Of a DNA stretch of 64,000 nt, positions 12,719-23,140 are shown piece after piece. The DNA comes from Perca fluviatilis (Eukaryota > Chordata > Actinopteri > Perciformes > Percidae): NCBI RefSeq assembly GCF_010015445.1, contig NC_053133.1, positions 3,743,264 through 3,807,263 on the forward strand, read 5' to 3'. The stretch's first letter is position 1. Every line of letters begins with the position of its first letter. Both the position numbers and the translations under genes were made by a program. Under the pieces are notes generated by a model. The model had not been told where the DNA came from, did not search any database, and saw only the letters and a program-made list of their open reading frames with translations.

Positions 12719-13003
12719 GTGCTAACCGAGCACCGTTAGCCTTTACAACACTTACACTTGTTAGATAATGTTTCATTACAGAGTTCGCTGTTGATTTGTG
12801 TTTGTCGCTGTGTGCTCGTGGTGGGAAATGAATGTTAACAAAGTGTAGTGCGCCATGACGTAGGTCCCCTTCAAGGCCAGGCTAATGTTGGAAGTCCCTC
12901 TAGTGGACAGAACTTGTAACAACAACCACATGCTTATAGTAGCATTGACAATGCATAAGCCTGACTAGTGTCGTACATATTAATAACAGGCTGCATTTGA
13001 GCA

Positions 13004-13722
13004 TTAAAGTGCCCATATTATGAAAAAATCACTTTTTCTGGGATTTGGGGTGTTCTTTTGTGTCTCTGGTGCTTCCACACACATACAAACTTTGAAAAAA
13101 ATCCATCCATGCTGTTTTGAGTGAGATACAGTTTCTGAATGTGTCCTGCTTTCAGTCTCCTAGTGAGCTGTTCAAAATCGGCTCGGACTGTGACGTCACA
13201 GTCCGAAATGAGCTGGCTAACCACAACCGTTAGCTCGTTAGCATGCTAACCGTTAGCGTTAGCATGCTAACGCTAATGCTAACGCTAGCATGCTACGTCG
13301 TTCTCAATAGCAAAGCACTGCTACAACACACACAAATTCACCACAATCTACAAAAGAACTACTTACATGTGTGCCCTCATATAGAAGTCTCCCAGCTAAT
13401 CCTGCTTTGTAACTGACCAAAGTTGGAGAAACAGGCTTTCTTTTACTGTCTCTAGAGTTAGCTAGCTGACATGATCTACATCTGAGCTACTGAGCATGTG
13501 CGAGTGCAATCAAAGATAGTACAGAAGAAGAAGATGAAAAGAGGTCTCACTCTGTAGCTAAAACAGAAACCAGGTTAAAAGAGGATCTGCAGCAGTGAGA
13601 GAGAGCTGTGCAGTACAACAAAAATATGGTGTTTTTTGAAAATTAAACCATGTAAACCTATTCTGGTACAACCTTAAAATACAGTTATGAACCTGAAAAT
13701 GAGCATAATATGGGCGCTTTAA
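13004..13722. mobile_element. piggyBac-like MITE with TTAA ends
   Basis: TTAAAGTGCCCATATTATGA at the left and CATAATATGGGCGCTTTAA at the right are inverted repeats bounded by TTAA, the piggyBac target. The interior carries GTTAGCATGCTAAC palindromes at 13225-13295 and GTGACGTCAC at 13190. Related fragments are at 56297 and 63590. Confidence 0.9.
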
Positions 13723-13790
13723 ATATTCTAATATTATTTGAATATTTAAAAAATTTGAATGGTAGTATAGAGGAAGATTGACAGCTCCAA

Positions 13791-14224
13791 TTTGGTGTAA
13801 CATTTGGTTTAACATTTTGTATTCCTTTTTATAAGATAAATGCCGGAATAATGTTACGTATCATAGATTGTTCACAAAAATGTCCTATTTTCAGTGGATC
13901 TTTCATTTATTGTTTATTACTTTATTTAACATGATGGTAGAAGCAGTAATATGTACATGCTGAGGCAGATCAGAAATTTCAGTTTACAGGAAAGTACTGA
14001 TATTTATTTATTGGAATTTTTTTTTTTTTTATTGTAACTTTAGCTTTTGTGATAAATGTTCCGTATTTGACTGTTCAATGTCCCATGCTTACTAAAAGAA
14101 AAACACTTGTAATTCATATCTATGTTCTCATCCTACATAAGAATATAGACCAGTTTTGATGGTGTCTCATGTTTTAATGCCCCATGACATGTTTTATCTG
14201 ATACACAGTGAATATAGATTATAT
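13791..14224. other. no gene seen
   Basis: AT-rich, a T-run at 14018-14030. Probably the body of the element ending near 14342. Confidence 0.4.
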
Positions 14225-14342
14225 AGAATATAGAATTTTTGAATTTTTGAATTTTTTTTTATCGCGTATTGAATCGTAATCGCAATATCTGGCAAAAAAA
14301 ATCGCAATTAGATTTTTTTTTCGCGCAAATCGTTCACCCCAA
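14225..14342. repeat. AT-rich hAT-type terminal remnant
   Basis: ATCGCGTATTGAATCGTAAT, AATCGCAATTAGA and the end AATCGTTCACCCC look like the right end of a hAT MITE. The partner terminus was not identified. Confidence 0.45.
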
Positions 14343-14989
14343 ATTCATAAATTCCAAAGGGGAACTTTTATACAAAATCCAAATATCCTGTAAAAAATAC
14401 TGTATGTAGCAGCAGTGACATCACCCATTAGTTAGTGGACTGCTGTTTTGAAGCCTCGAGTTTGGCAATATGGGCGTTGGCGTCTTTTTTTGAAACCGGG
14501 CGTGAAGTTTTGCGGTCATGCCAGTGTTGTTTATGGTTGCGCTGTGCTAAGCTAAATGCTTAAGAGGAAAAGTTGCTGATTTTCAACCCTTTTTGAAGTG
14601 AGTCATCTTGCAGAGATCTACCGGCTATTGCGGCTGTAAGCAGTCCAAAAAAGTGTCCAGACCTGTGTAAGCAGTCCGAAAAAGACCTGTGAACAGTCTG
14701 CATAAATGCCCCTGGGCATGTATTTGACAGATTGACTCTCACAACTGGACACCGCATCCTCTTTTTCACGGTTTATTTTAGGTTTCTGGTTTATTTCTAT
14801 GTGCACACAGACAATTGTTTGCTAACACAAAATAAAAATAAAAAATTGAGGTGACAGTAAGAGTCTCTCAGCTTGTTTTGAGTGTTTCCATCCATTAGCC
14901 AGAAAACTGATGAATGCAGCTTCTAGTTTGGCTCCCAATTTGGTCTGAAAACAGAATAGTCCACTTCACAAGTGTGTCATACACAAGGG

Positions 14990-15215
14990 TCAGGGTCAGC
15001 ATGGGTCAGCAGTTCAATTAGCCTGGAAACCAGACAAATCTGCAAGCTCATGTCCATTTGCTCTGGCAGATACGTCTGGCCTCCCTCACGTTTCAGACAG
15101 ATCTGTAGCCGACCTGGCCCTGGGCGGACCAATCACAACCATTTATTTCACATGGGATGGGTTTAAGATGATGACTGACAGAGGAGCTGAGTGAGCCACT
15201 GGTCTCGGGAGCCAC
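14990..15215. repeat. interspersed repeat fragment
   Basis: The stretch with AGCCTGGAAACCAGACAAAT, GACCTGGCCCTGGGCGGACC and CCACTGGTCTCGGGAGCCAC resembles a fish MITE whose ends read AGCCTGG. Only one end is clear. Confidence 0.35.
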
Positions 15216-15404
15216 TTTTTTTAGGCAATCACTGGTTTGGTTTCTGATGGCTGTGGGACAAGTTTGCTGTTTTGTTTTGTGAGCTGTTATGAAAAAGTAA
15301 ACTGTGAACGGAAAAATGTGCATTTTCACGTTTATACTTGTATTTTGGGTTTCTACTAGAACACGTTTAAATGCTTTAATGTTCAATATTTTAGCGCCTG
15401 TCTC

Positions 15405-15513
15405 TTAAAGCCCCCCTCCCGAAAAAAGCCCAATTTGCTCTGATTGGTCAGCATTTTCATCTTCTCTCTCTGCACTGTCATTGCAGCTGGGGAACGACCG
15501 TAACGGCACTGTA

Positions 15514-15550
<37 letters not shown>

Positions 15551-15600
15551 TTGTGACATCACAATTACAGTCCTGACGGCTCATTTAAAGGCACGTGTTA
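15405..15600. repeat. MITE-like repeat with AT microsatellite
   Basis: GCGCCTGTCTCTTAAAGCCC with CCCTCCCG and GCTCTGATTGGTCAGC, and GGCTCATTTAAAGGCAC at the right, are sequences common to a fish interspersed repeat. An (AT)n run lies at 15518-15545. Confidence 0.5.
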
Positions 15601-16260
15601 TGATGGGGATTGCTTGCTTTCAAGTTTTGGTCAGAATGTCTGATATAGATTGGATGGATGCATATTGTTGTGAATTGAGAGCAGTCAGCTCATGGTGTGA
15701 TATAGCGTTCATCTGTGCGACACACATTTTTCCTTTTTCGATCTTGGCGAAAGAACTTGCAAAAGTTGTTGTGTGTAGATATGGTCAAATTGTACTGGGA
15801 ATTAAATCAAAAATATTAGCAAAAGACATAGCCACACATTTGCCCACTGAAGTTCAACACGTAGCCTATGGTAGGCCAGGCCTATTTTCTTTTTCGTAGC
15901 TCCTCTCTCTGAGTCTGATGTCACGTCATGTCACATTGTCAACATGGTACTTGGATACATGAAGCAGAACATAGTGGGTCATATGTCTAATGCTTTTTGA
16001 AAAGGCTTTTGTCTTCATAAAACGTGTCGGACATCATTACATTTTTGTATACATTTTTATTTGTTTACATTAGTAAGCTACAGGACAGCGTCTTTCAAAA
16101 CATGACCTGCACAAAAGAGAAAAAAAAGAATGCTTCATTGTACCCAGCACTTCTGAAAATGCACTTCGGAATGCGTCTCTGTCCCGAGCACATTTCAAAC
16201 CAAACTGACGGCCATGGATATATTGTCTCTAGAAGTCTATCATTCAACCTTTTGTTTTTG
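15601..16260. other. open frame without recognisable product
   Basis: A 99-codon plus-strand frame (15600-15899) ends in a hydrophilic LAKDIATHLPTEVQHVAYG stretch. I recognise no domain, and no splice context supports it. Probably transposon-derived or chance. Confidence 0.25.
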
Positions 16261-17938
16261 TTAAAGGAATATTTCACCGCTGGAAAGCTGAATATATCTT
16301 TAAATTGGGTCACTTATGTAGTAGAAATGTGAAAAAAAAATTGAAATCGGTGCCTTCTAGGCCGAGAAAAGCCAGAAAATGTGGAAACACCAAATCCCAG
16401 AATGCACCTGCTTCGTTGCTTTGAGTCCACTCCCAAGCCACGCCTACCGCTTGACAGACCGACAGAGGCATTCAACTCAACTCAAGCGTGTTTTATTGTC
16501 ATTTCAACCATATACACGAAACAACGTTTCATCGTGACTCAAGTGGTGTTACACATTTAACATATATAAAAACGACATTATATAAAAACGACATACGAAA
16601 CAGGCTACATTTAGTACACACACTTTATAGGCTCCGTAAAGTTCAGCTAGCGCTACTAGCATTACGCTTGGTGGGCTGTAAACACCGAGCATAAACACAG
16701 CCGGGAATTAGTGTGTAATGTAGAATGGTCGGCATTTAACAGTCACAAACTCCACCAGCAGTTAGCAGTTAAATGGATAGAAATCACCACATTTCTGCAC
16801 CACTCGGTGTTAACACAGCCCCCTCTTTTACCTGGCGACAGAGCATCTCTGCAGCTCGGGCTAGCAGGCCTGGTAGCTGGACAGTCCGTTACACTATTCA
16901 GGCATGTTTCCACAACAAAAACACAAAGTCTCTGAACGCACTCGTTGGGGAGTGTCGTTGAAGTTGGATGTAGTCCAGTTTGTGGTCTAAATGAGCGGAC
17001 ACTTGCAAGCAGGATCCGTAAAGTTCAGCTAACGCATACTAGCATTGGTGTAGCTAAACACAGAGTATAAACACAGCCGTGAATTAGCGTGGAATGTCGA
17101 ATGGTCGGCATTTAACAGTCACAAGCTCCATCAGCAGTTAGCAGTAGCTAGTTGGATTTTATTTCTACACCAGTCCGTTTAACACAGCCCACCTCCACGG
17201 GCCGGGGAGAGCAGCCTGGTAGCTGGATAGTCCGGTTCCGGTACACTGTTGTTCAGGCATGTTTCCACAACAACAAAACCACAGCAGGAGTTTCGTTGAA
17301 GGAAGATGTAGTCCAGCTTGTTGTTTAATGAGCAGACACTTGCAAGCAGGATGGCTGGGACAGGTGGACAGCTAGCGTTAGCTTTCCACCTAGCCGATGA
17401 GGATGTCCCCTAGCCGCTAGCGGCATTGAGCGACACCGCTGGTCTCCGTACGGGCGAAGCTCACGTAGTGTGCCGGTATTGCGTCTGTAATAACGTTTCC
17501 TCCATATTCTCCGATCTGTACCGATGTATCCCGGTGGTACACCGTCCGGTAGTTTGAATGCAGATAATTGTTGTAAATGTTTTCTGCTGAAAACCGAAAG
17601 CCTGTTTAGCGAAGATTCAAGATGGCTGACAGTCGTTTTCATTCGAATACCTCGGCCGAACTCGGCAGTCCAACCCCTGTGGCGTGTTGGCGGTTGAAAC
17701 GCGGAAGTAGATCCTACTACTGGCTGTAGTCCTTTGCCTCTGGCCCAAAAATCTTCCAATGACGCAAAAATCGTCATTTTACGTCATCGGAAGATTTTTT
17801 CCAGGCCCCAAATGCAGAAATCTCTCGTCTCAGGGGGACATGAGGGAGGGAGGCACGGTCATTCAGAAATACTATCGGGTTTCTACTGATACAAAGCTGA
17901 ATGCTGAATCGGTGAAGTATCCCTTTAAAGAAGGAAAA
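16261..17938. mobile_element. 1.7-kb piggyBac-like non-autonomous element
   Basis: Left TTAAAGGAATATTTCACCG and right CGGTGAAGTATCCCTTTAA are inverted and bounded by TTAA. The interior (TCGGTGCCTTCTAGGCCGAG, CAAATCCCAGAATGCACCTG) is shared with 3360-4030. A region of about 380 bases is tandemly duplicated (16631 and 17012 onward). No transposase frame. Confidence 0.85.
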
Positions 17939-17939
17939 G

Positions 17940-18027
17940 AAATGCTAACGAATCGCAATACAAATCGAATCGGTGCCCACGTATCATGAAAGAATAGAAT
18001 CGGGACAAAAGGACGTCCCAGCCCTAC
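17940..18027. repeat. hAT-like end remnant next to the piggyBac-like element
   Basis: AATCGCAATACAAATCGAAT, CGTATCATGAAAG and the end ACGTCCCAGCCCTA resemble a hAT right terminus. The piggyBac-like element may have inserted into this older element. Confidence 0.45.
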
Positions 18028-18117
18028 ATGCTACTGTATATGCACCAAAGATCTAATCTTTGGTGTCCTTAGTTCAGAATGTACAGTAAAGTCACAGTAA
18101 ACTCCTGTGGCAGGACT

Positions 18118-18205
18118 TTCTCCTCTCTCCCTCTCTCCTTTTCTCTTCTCTCTTTCTCTCTCCCTCTCTTTCTCTCTTTCTCTCTCTTTCTCTCTCTATC
18201 TCAGT
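18118..18205. repeat. CT-rich simple repeat
   Basis: Irregular (TC)n with TTTCTCTC and CCTCTCTC units. Confidence 0.9.
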
Positions 18206-18382
18206 GATCAGGATTAAGTCTGTTTAAAAATAGCCACAGGTTGTGACGCTGAAGCTTCTACAGACCCAGAGATCTGTACAGGAGCTGTGCAGAAGCACAC
18301 TACTGTGGAGGGAGGGGTGGGGGGGGTAGAGGAGAGGCAAGACGGCTATATGTCCGTCTCTCTCTGACGGAATTCTTCAAAA

Positions 18383-18421
18383 ATGCTGTGTATTATGTAT
18401 TTCCTCCACGCTATCTTCCAG
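18383..18421 (+). CDS. weak candidate distant first exon (13 codons)
   Basis: An ATG preceded by CAAAA opens MLCIMYFLHAIFQ and meets a consensus donor (TTCCAG then GTAAGC). It ends in phase 0, compatible with the acceptor at 37770. The 300 bases before it are non-repetitive apart from the CT tract and include a purine-rich run, as a promoter might. The peptide is short, hydrophobic and unrecognised. Equally it may be chance; no second exon nearby belongs to it. Confidence 0.2.
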
Positions 18422-18633
18422 GTAAGCTTTCTTCCTTTAAGTCTGCTGAATAGAAAGATTCAGCTCTTAGTACTTCATTGTATAGTTTAACTTCACGGCC
18501 TGACAGAGGGACGTGGAGTGTGTCATGCCGTGCAGAACTTACTTCCTCATTTCCTTTTGTTTGTCATTACTACATGTCATTGTCATCATTTTGCACAGTA
18601 GGATAATCATAGTGTTGTCTGATAGGTTACGCT

Positions 18634-18735
18634 GGTCAGTAGTGATGTAACGATGCATCGTGAATCGGTTAAAAATCAATTTAAATCTGTAAAGATTACA
18701 ACCAGTTGAGATATATATAAAAAAAAAAGAATCAT
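18634..18735. repeat. hAT-like terminal fragment
   Basis: AGTGATGTAACGATGCATCG and GTGAATCGGTTAAAAATC followed by an A-run and GAATCATGATGCAA resemble decayed hAT subterminal repeats. Confidence 0.4.
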
Positions 18736-20226
18736 GATGCAATTTTTAAACAGGCTAGGGTGTGACGCTACTTAACATTACATAGGAAATAACCTTAGCC
18801 TACCGTTGGCTAGTAACGTTAGCTGGCAACAAGGTTAAAATGCTGATAGCTGAACAGTGTGAAGTATGACTGTATTTCACTGGAAAGGATTCCAGACAAC
18901 AGTCTGCAGCTAAAGACACAGAGCAGACTAGCTGCATTTGGGACACAATGCTGCAGTTGTTGGATAAACAACACAGGATTTAGTGTTGCGTTTGAGTTCT
19001 GTTCTTAAGGTTGTGGTGCGTTAAATATGGTTGTAAAATACCCTTCTGCCATCTAGTGTTTTTTCTTTTTGTCGTCAGCAAATGGCTGGTGAAAAGAGTT
19101 GTTATGAATTATTGTATTACATTTTAAATAATTTTTTGTTACATTTTTATTTGAGCATATGGCCTTAGCAATAAATAAATATATATATATATATATACAC
19201 ATACATACATACACATATATATGTGTATGTATATATATATATATATATACATATATGTAAATATGTATATATAATTACATATATATATTTAGAGGTGTAT
19301 CCCCTAAAAATAAAAGATAATCGTTCAACTCAAGTGAAATGCAATTACGTCAGCCCTTTCAACTTGGCCGCCCATCGGCACACAGAAAAAAGATTTGAAC
19401 GGCGCCATCCGGCACTCCAGAAATCAAGCCAAGTCTCTGCGGAACAAAGGACACCGCCGCTCCCGACAACCAGCTGGACACCGATGCGGGCCGGGCACAG
19501 AGACCACCCAGCTTACCATCCAACGCCTTAACACTGGCCAGCAGGATACCCAACACAAAAGATCCATGAATTGAGCCTGGATGTAATTGCTCAACACTTG
19601 CCTCGGTGCCCCTTTGTTGTAGAGTGGAGATGGGTGTAGGGATGGTATTGCTTGTCCATGTGCTCAGGATTGTAGCTAGTGTCCATCTTCTCCACCTTTT
19701 CCTTGGTGATTACTCAGTTTAACATTTGAAAACTTTGTAGCAGAGTTGACAGGAGGAGAGTCTACAAAGTGGTGAGTTGATACCTATGATGAGCGACTCA
19801 TATTTCATCAATGTCCATTGTCACTCACAAAAAGCACAACTAATAAAGTAAACAGGATTAGGTAGTATTGGACTTGAGATGAGCATTTACAAAAAGCCTG
19901 CATCACAAACTGGAGGTGTGGAGTCAAAAAGACCCCCGTATCCATACAAACCCTCCTGGACACAGGCATATGCTATCAAGTTGTAAAATGTAGGATCCAG
20001 TGTTTTTGGAGCTTGACCCATATGTCATGGCCACATGTTGTCCTCTGTCATTATTGATTGGTTGCCAAACTTCAAGCAGGAGGGTCTTCTGTTATAAGAG
20101 CCTGTCAGAGGGCAGACGGAGGCAAGTAGATATATGGACGCCTGAGAGTGGTGTGCCGCAAATGAAAACAGCTACTTTTTGTTGAGACCATGATGGATAA
20201 TGAACGATAACCCTCATCCCTGAAGT
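18736..20226. other. no gene seen
   Basis: Apart from the microsatellite near 19200, mixed sequence with TTAGCTGGCAAC-like patches. The open frame at 19223-19531 begins inside the AT repeat and is not credible. Confidence 0.5.
19180..19290. repeat. AT and ATAC microsatellite
   Basis: Runs of (TA)n, CATACATACA and TATATGTGTATG. Simple sequence only. Confidence 0.9.
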
Positions 20227-20324
20227 ATGTTGAGTTTCTGTCTGTGTCTATTTGTTAACCCCAAAAAACTGAAACCAATCAATCAAGGCATTCAGTGTAC
20301 ATCATGGCCTGTTAGGAGCTGGAG

Positions 20325-20583
20325 TGATGGAGTTACGCCATTGGTCGAAGTCAGTGATAAAGGGACGCCATTGGTCAAAGTCAATGATGAAGTTACACCG
20401 TTAGACAAAGTCAGTGATGAAGTTACGCCATTGGTCGAAGTCATTGAGGAAGTTACGCTATTAGTCAAAGTCAGTGATGAAGTTACGCCATTGGTCAAAG
20501 TGAGTGATGAAGTCACGCCATTGGTCAAAGTGAGTGCTGAAGTTACGTCATTAGTCAAAGTCAATGATGAAGTTACGCCATAA
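20325..20583. repeat. 30-bp minisatellite, about 8 copies
   Basis: Unit approximates GTGATGAAGTTACGCCATTG plus GTCAAAGTCA. The 30-base period is a multiple of three, so a plus-strand frame stays open as a 10-residue repeat (EVTPLVKVSD) and a minus-strand frame as another. I do not treat these as genes. Copies in the same orientation occur at 21212-21300. Confidence 0.9.
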
Positions 20584-20614
20584 AGATACTCTGAAAGCAA
20601 CACCCACCAGGTGG

Positions 20615-21180
20615 GAAAACAACTCTCCGCTCTCCATTGACTTGTATTACTGGAAGGTTTCCTCCTCGTCAATTTCGTCTGCTAGCAAACATCAGAAACA
20701 TGCCTAAAAGCTGCTGTGTGGTGATATTCACTACCAACAGGGTAAACAACCCATAATTTAAGTTTTTATAAGCTGCTGGCCCGAAAAACTGAGCTTTTAT
20801 GAAAACAAAATTGGATACAGGGTATAAGGCAATGTCACAGGTCAGAACCAGAGACCAAAGTTGGTGTGGAGAGGGAGGGCAAAGAGTCAGCTAGTGTGTG
20901 TGTTTCTTAGTTTCAGGAATCAGCAGAGAGAATGGGGAGACTGTGGGATCCTGACACTAAGCTAACGTTATGTCCCACGTTTTGACGCGAGCATGTTGTT
21001 ACAAAGTCAAATATTCAAATCTTTTTTAGTTCGGCAGCTTATAAAAACTTAAGTTATGGGTTATTTACCCTGTTGGTAGTGAATATCACCACACAGCAGC
21101 ATTTTTCTGTTGTTTGCTAGCAGACGAAATTGACGAGGAGGAAACCACGCAATCCAAGTCAATGGAGAGTTGTTTTCGCC
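20615..21180. repeat. large inverted repeat (fold-back) with 250-base spacer
   Basis: Left arm 20615-20785 and right arm 21025-21180 are inverted copies: for instance GTGGTGATATTCACTACCAA is matched by TTGGTAGTGAATATCACCAC, and TTTCGTCTGCTAGCAAAC by GTTTGCTAGCAGACGAAA. The transcript of either strand could fold into a stem of about 150 bases with few mismatches. Confidence 0.9.
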
Positions 21181-21211
21181 CCGGCGGGGGCAGGACTTAA
21201 ATGCGCTCCGT

Positions 21212-21300
21212 CTCTATTGGTCGAAGTCAGTGATGAAGGTACGCCATTGGTCGAAGTGAGTTATGAAGTTCGCCATTGGTCGAAGTCAGTGATGGAGTTA
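21212..21300. repeat. second short array of the 30-bp minisatellite
   Basis: About three units (CTATTGGTCGAAGTCAGTGA and relatives), direct orientation relative to the array left of the fold-back. Confidence 0.85.
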
Positions 21301-22559
21301 GGCAAAGAGGCGGTCGAGTTGGCGTTCCCCCATTGGCCGTTGCTCTTTCAAAATGAATAGTCACAACAGTGTTTTAAATGTCTCGTTCACAGACGTGTTG
21401 ATGCTACTCTGCACACTGTAGTCTGTTTACATTTGTCCATCGCTCAGCGCTACGTCTAGTTTCATTGCTCTGATTGGTTGTAAGTCTGTCTGCACCTGTC
21501 TTCGGCTCAGGTGGTGTGTGTGCTGTCCTACCACAGACTTTGTGTGCCGCTGGGTTAGCTGCTGACAAATGCCGTGGAGCAGCATTCGTTCTTCAGCTCG
21601 GGGTGTGTGCGTGTCTTACTTTTAGCTTATGTGCCAGCGAACACAGCTGCAACAAGGCGTTGATGTGCAGCAGCCCATGGCATTGGCTCGTTCTTCGCCT
21701 CAGTGCCTTCAGCCTTTTTTTTTTGTTTTCACAATTTTGAAACCTAATGTTATATCTTGTATTTAGTCATTCAAATTTGGCTGCGTGGATAATAAAACAT
21801 GTTACTGTGGTGTGACAAACTCAGAACACATTGACCAGGACTTGTTCATTTTAAAAAGGTAAAGGTAAGCTGCTGAGAAAGGTGCAAAATAAATCAGGCC
21901 TCATCAGACTCCTGTGGTGAGTTCCCACAGTTTGGGAATTTAGGTGGCAACTCTGCATTGTTAGTCACTGTCTGTCTAGTTAATGTAGTGAAGAGGGACT
22001 GTTTTTGGCAGTGAGAGTGGGTCAGGGGGGGCATGGCTCTCTCAGGCTGATGGACAGCTCACTTGTCATTTGTGAGGGACTTTCTTGCAGGCCATGCTTC
22101 TCGCACAGCAGTTATTAAAACTTTCCTTCATCCTCAGTGTAAGGGAGTGTGTAATGAAACCATCAGCAGCCCGGAGTTCACCCCGGCCCTGTTGTAAACA
22201 CTGACTGATTAAAAACTTTAAGCAGGCTCCGGGGTGTCTGCGAGCTTCTGGCAGAATTGAACCCCTTTCACATATGCACCCATAGGCGTAATTAACAGGG
22301 GGGATGGGGGTGGGGGGGTTACAACCCCTCCATTAATCAAAACTGGCCAGTGCAACCCTCTCAAATATCTAATGATAAAATCCTTTACATAAATAAAGAC
22401 ATTTGCACCATAACTTGATGCAGAAAAGGCACAGATCCTTGCAGAAAAATTCACCAGAATGCAGGATGAAGTGTTTGATATGCTCAAAATTTCAAGTTTG
22501 CTCAAATGTGGAGCTCTCATATAGTATATATGATATATGCCCCTGAGGTCACAACACCA
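21301..22559. other. no gene seen
   Basis: Cysteine- and leucine-rich open frame at 21474-21740 has no recognised motif or splice context. The remainder is unremarkable. Confidence 0.45.
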
Positions 22560-22745
22560 TTTCCTCATCTTTTTAACATTCAAGGCAAGGCGGTTGTCCT
22601 CACACCATTTACCAAACCTTTGTAGCTCTAAAAAGTAGTCCGATAGGTCACTGTCCTTTTTCACTAAAGCTAAGATGGCAGTATCATCAGGGAATCCAAT
22701 CACGTCATGGTCAGGGTTACCACTTCTACACTCGTTAGTGTAGGC
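22560..22745 (-). pseudogene. non-LTR retrotransposon reverse-transcriptase fragment
   Basis: On the minus strand a frame reads GNPDHDVIGFPDDTAILALV, then KKDSDLSDYFLELQRFGKWC and EDNRLALNVKKM. This is the catalytic palm region of a LINE reverse transcriptase with its following F-x-x-WC-x-x-N-x-L-x-LN-x-KK motif. The normal Y/F-A-D-D active site is changed to FPDD, so it is probably inactive. No N-terminal or C-terminal RT blocks flank it, so only a small piece survives. CR1/Rex1-like clade membership is a guess from motif style. Confidence 0.65.
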
Positions 22746-22789
22746 TATGAGGTAAAAAGGTAAGGTAAAGAAAAGGGCCGGGTACCAAA

Positions 22790-23140
22790 TCCAATACTTT
22801 TTAGGCACCGACCGAATTGCCTCTGAAGTATTGAGTATTGAAAAATGCCTCGTCATTCAATACCCAATTTCAATACCTAAGGAGTAAATCTCATCAGCGT
22901 CAGTGAGCCAATCAGCATGCAGCATGCTTCTACCAAGATCTAATAATGTCTGTGATTGGCTGTCTAACATTACACATCGTAGAGGCATGCAGGAAAAAAA
23001 TAATTTTGTTATTGTTTGTTTCAGCTTTATTGTATTATTCTCCTTTTCGTTCGTTGTGTAGGGACGACTGGCAAAAGCAAGCTTTTCATTGCATGGTCTA
23101 AGTTGTCTTTGCTGTGCATATGACAGTAAACCCCTTGAAT
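22790..23140. repeat. interspersed repeat remnant beside the RT fragment
   Basis: GGGTACCAAATCCAATACTT and AGTATTGAGTATTGAAAAAT look like decayed transposon subterminal repeats; the right edge has a CATATGACAGTAAACC and TTGAATCTTGAATC end, typical of fish SINE or LINE tails. Confidence 0.4.

Larger units (their letters stand above)
11584..13790. mobile_element. 2.2-kb composite hAT-like element
   Basis: Left end TAGGGCTGTTGGAACGAATA; right end GATTGACAGCTCCAA, an imperfect inverted match. Subterminal ATTCGAATAG and ATTTGAATAT repeats lie at both ends. The interior (TCTCGCCTTGGC, GGAGTGACAG..GGCTGG..AAT) matches 36831-37260. Nested inside are a 42-bp minisatellite, a hAT MITE (12438-12718) and a piggyBac-like MITE (13004-13722). 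Confidence 0.75.

Noticed and set aside
15600..15899. A 99-codon plus-strand gene
   Set aside because: No recognisable domain, no splice context and a repeat directly upstream; kept only as an open frame.
20227..20672. Repetitive 10-residue protein frames on both strands
   Set aside because: They follow from a 30-base tandem repeat; no splice or start context and both strands are open.
22218..22856. A 212-codon minus-strand gene
   Set aside because: Only the middle is RT-like; the ends read through unrelated repeat DNA and the catalytic motif is altered.
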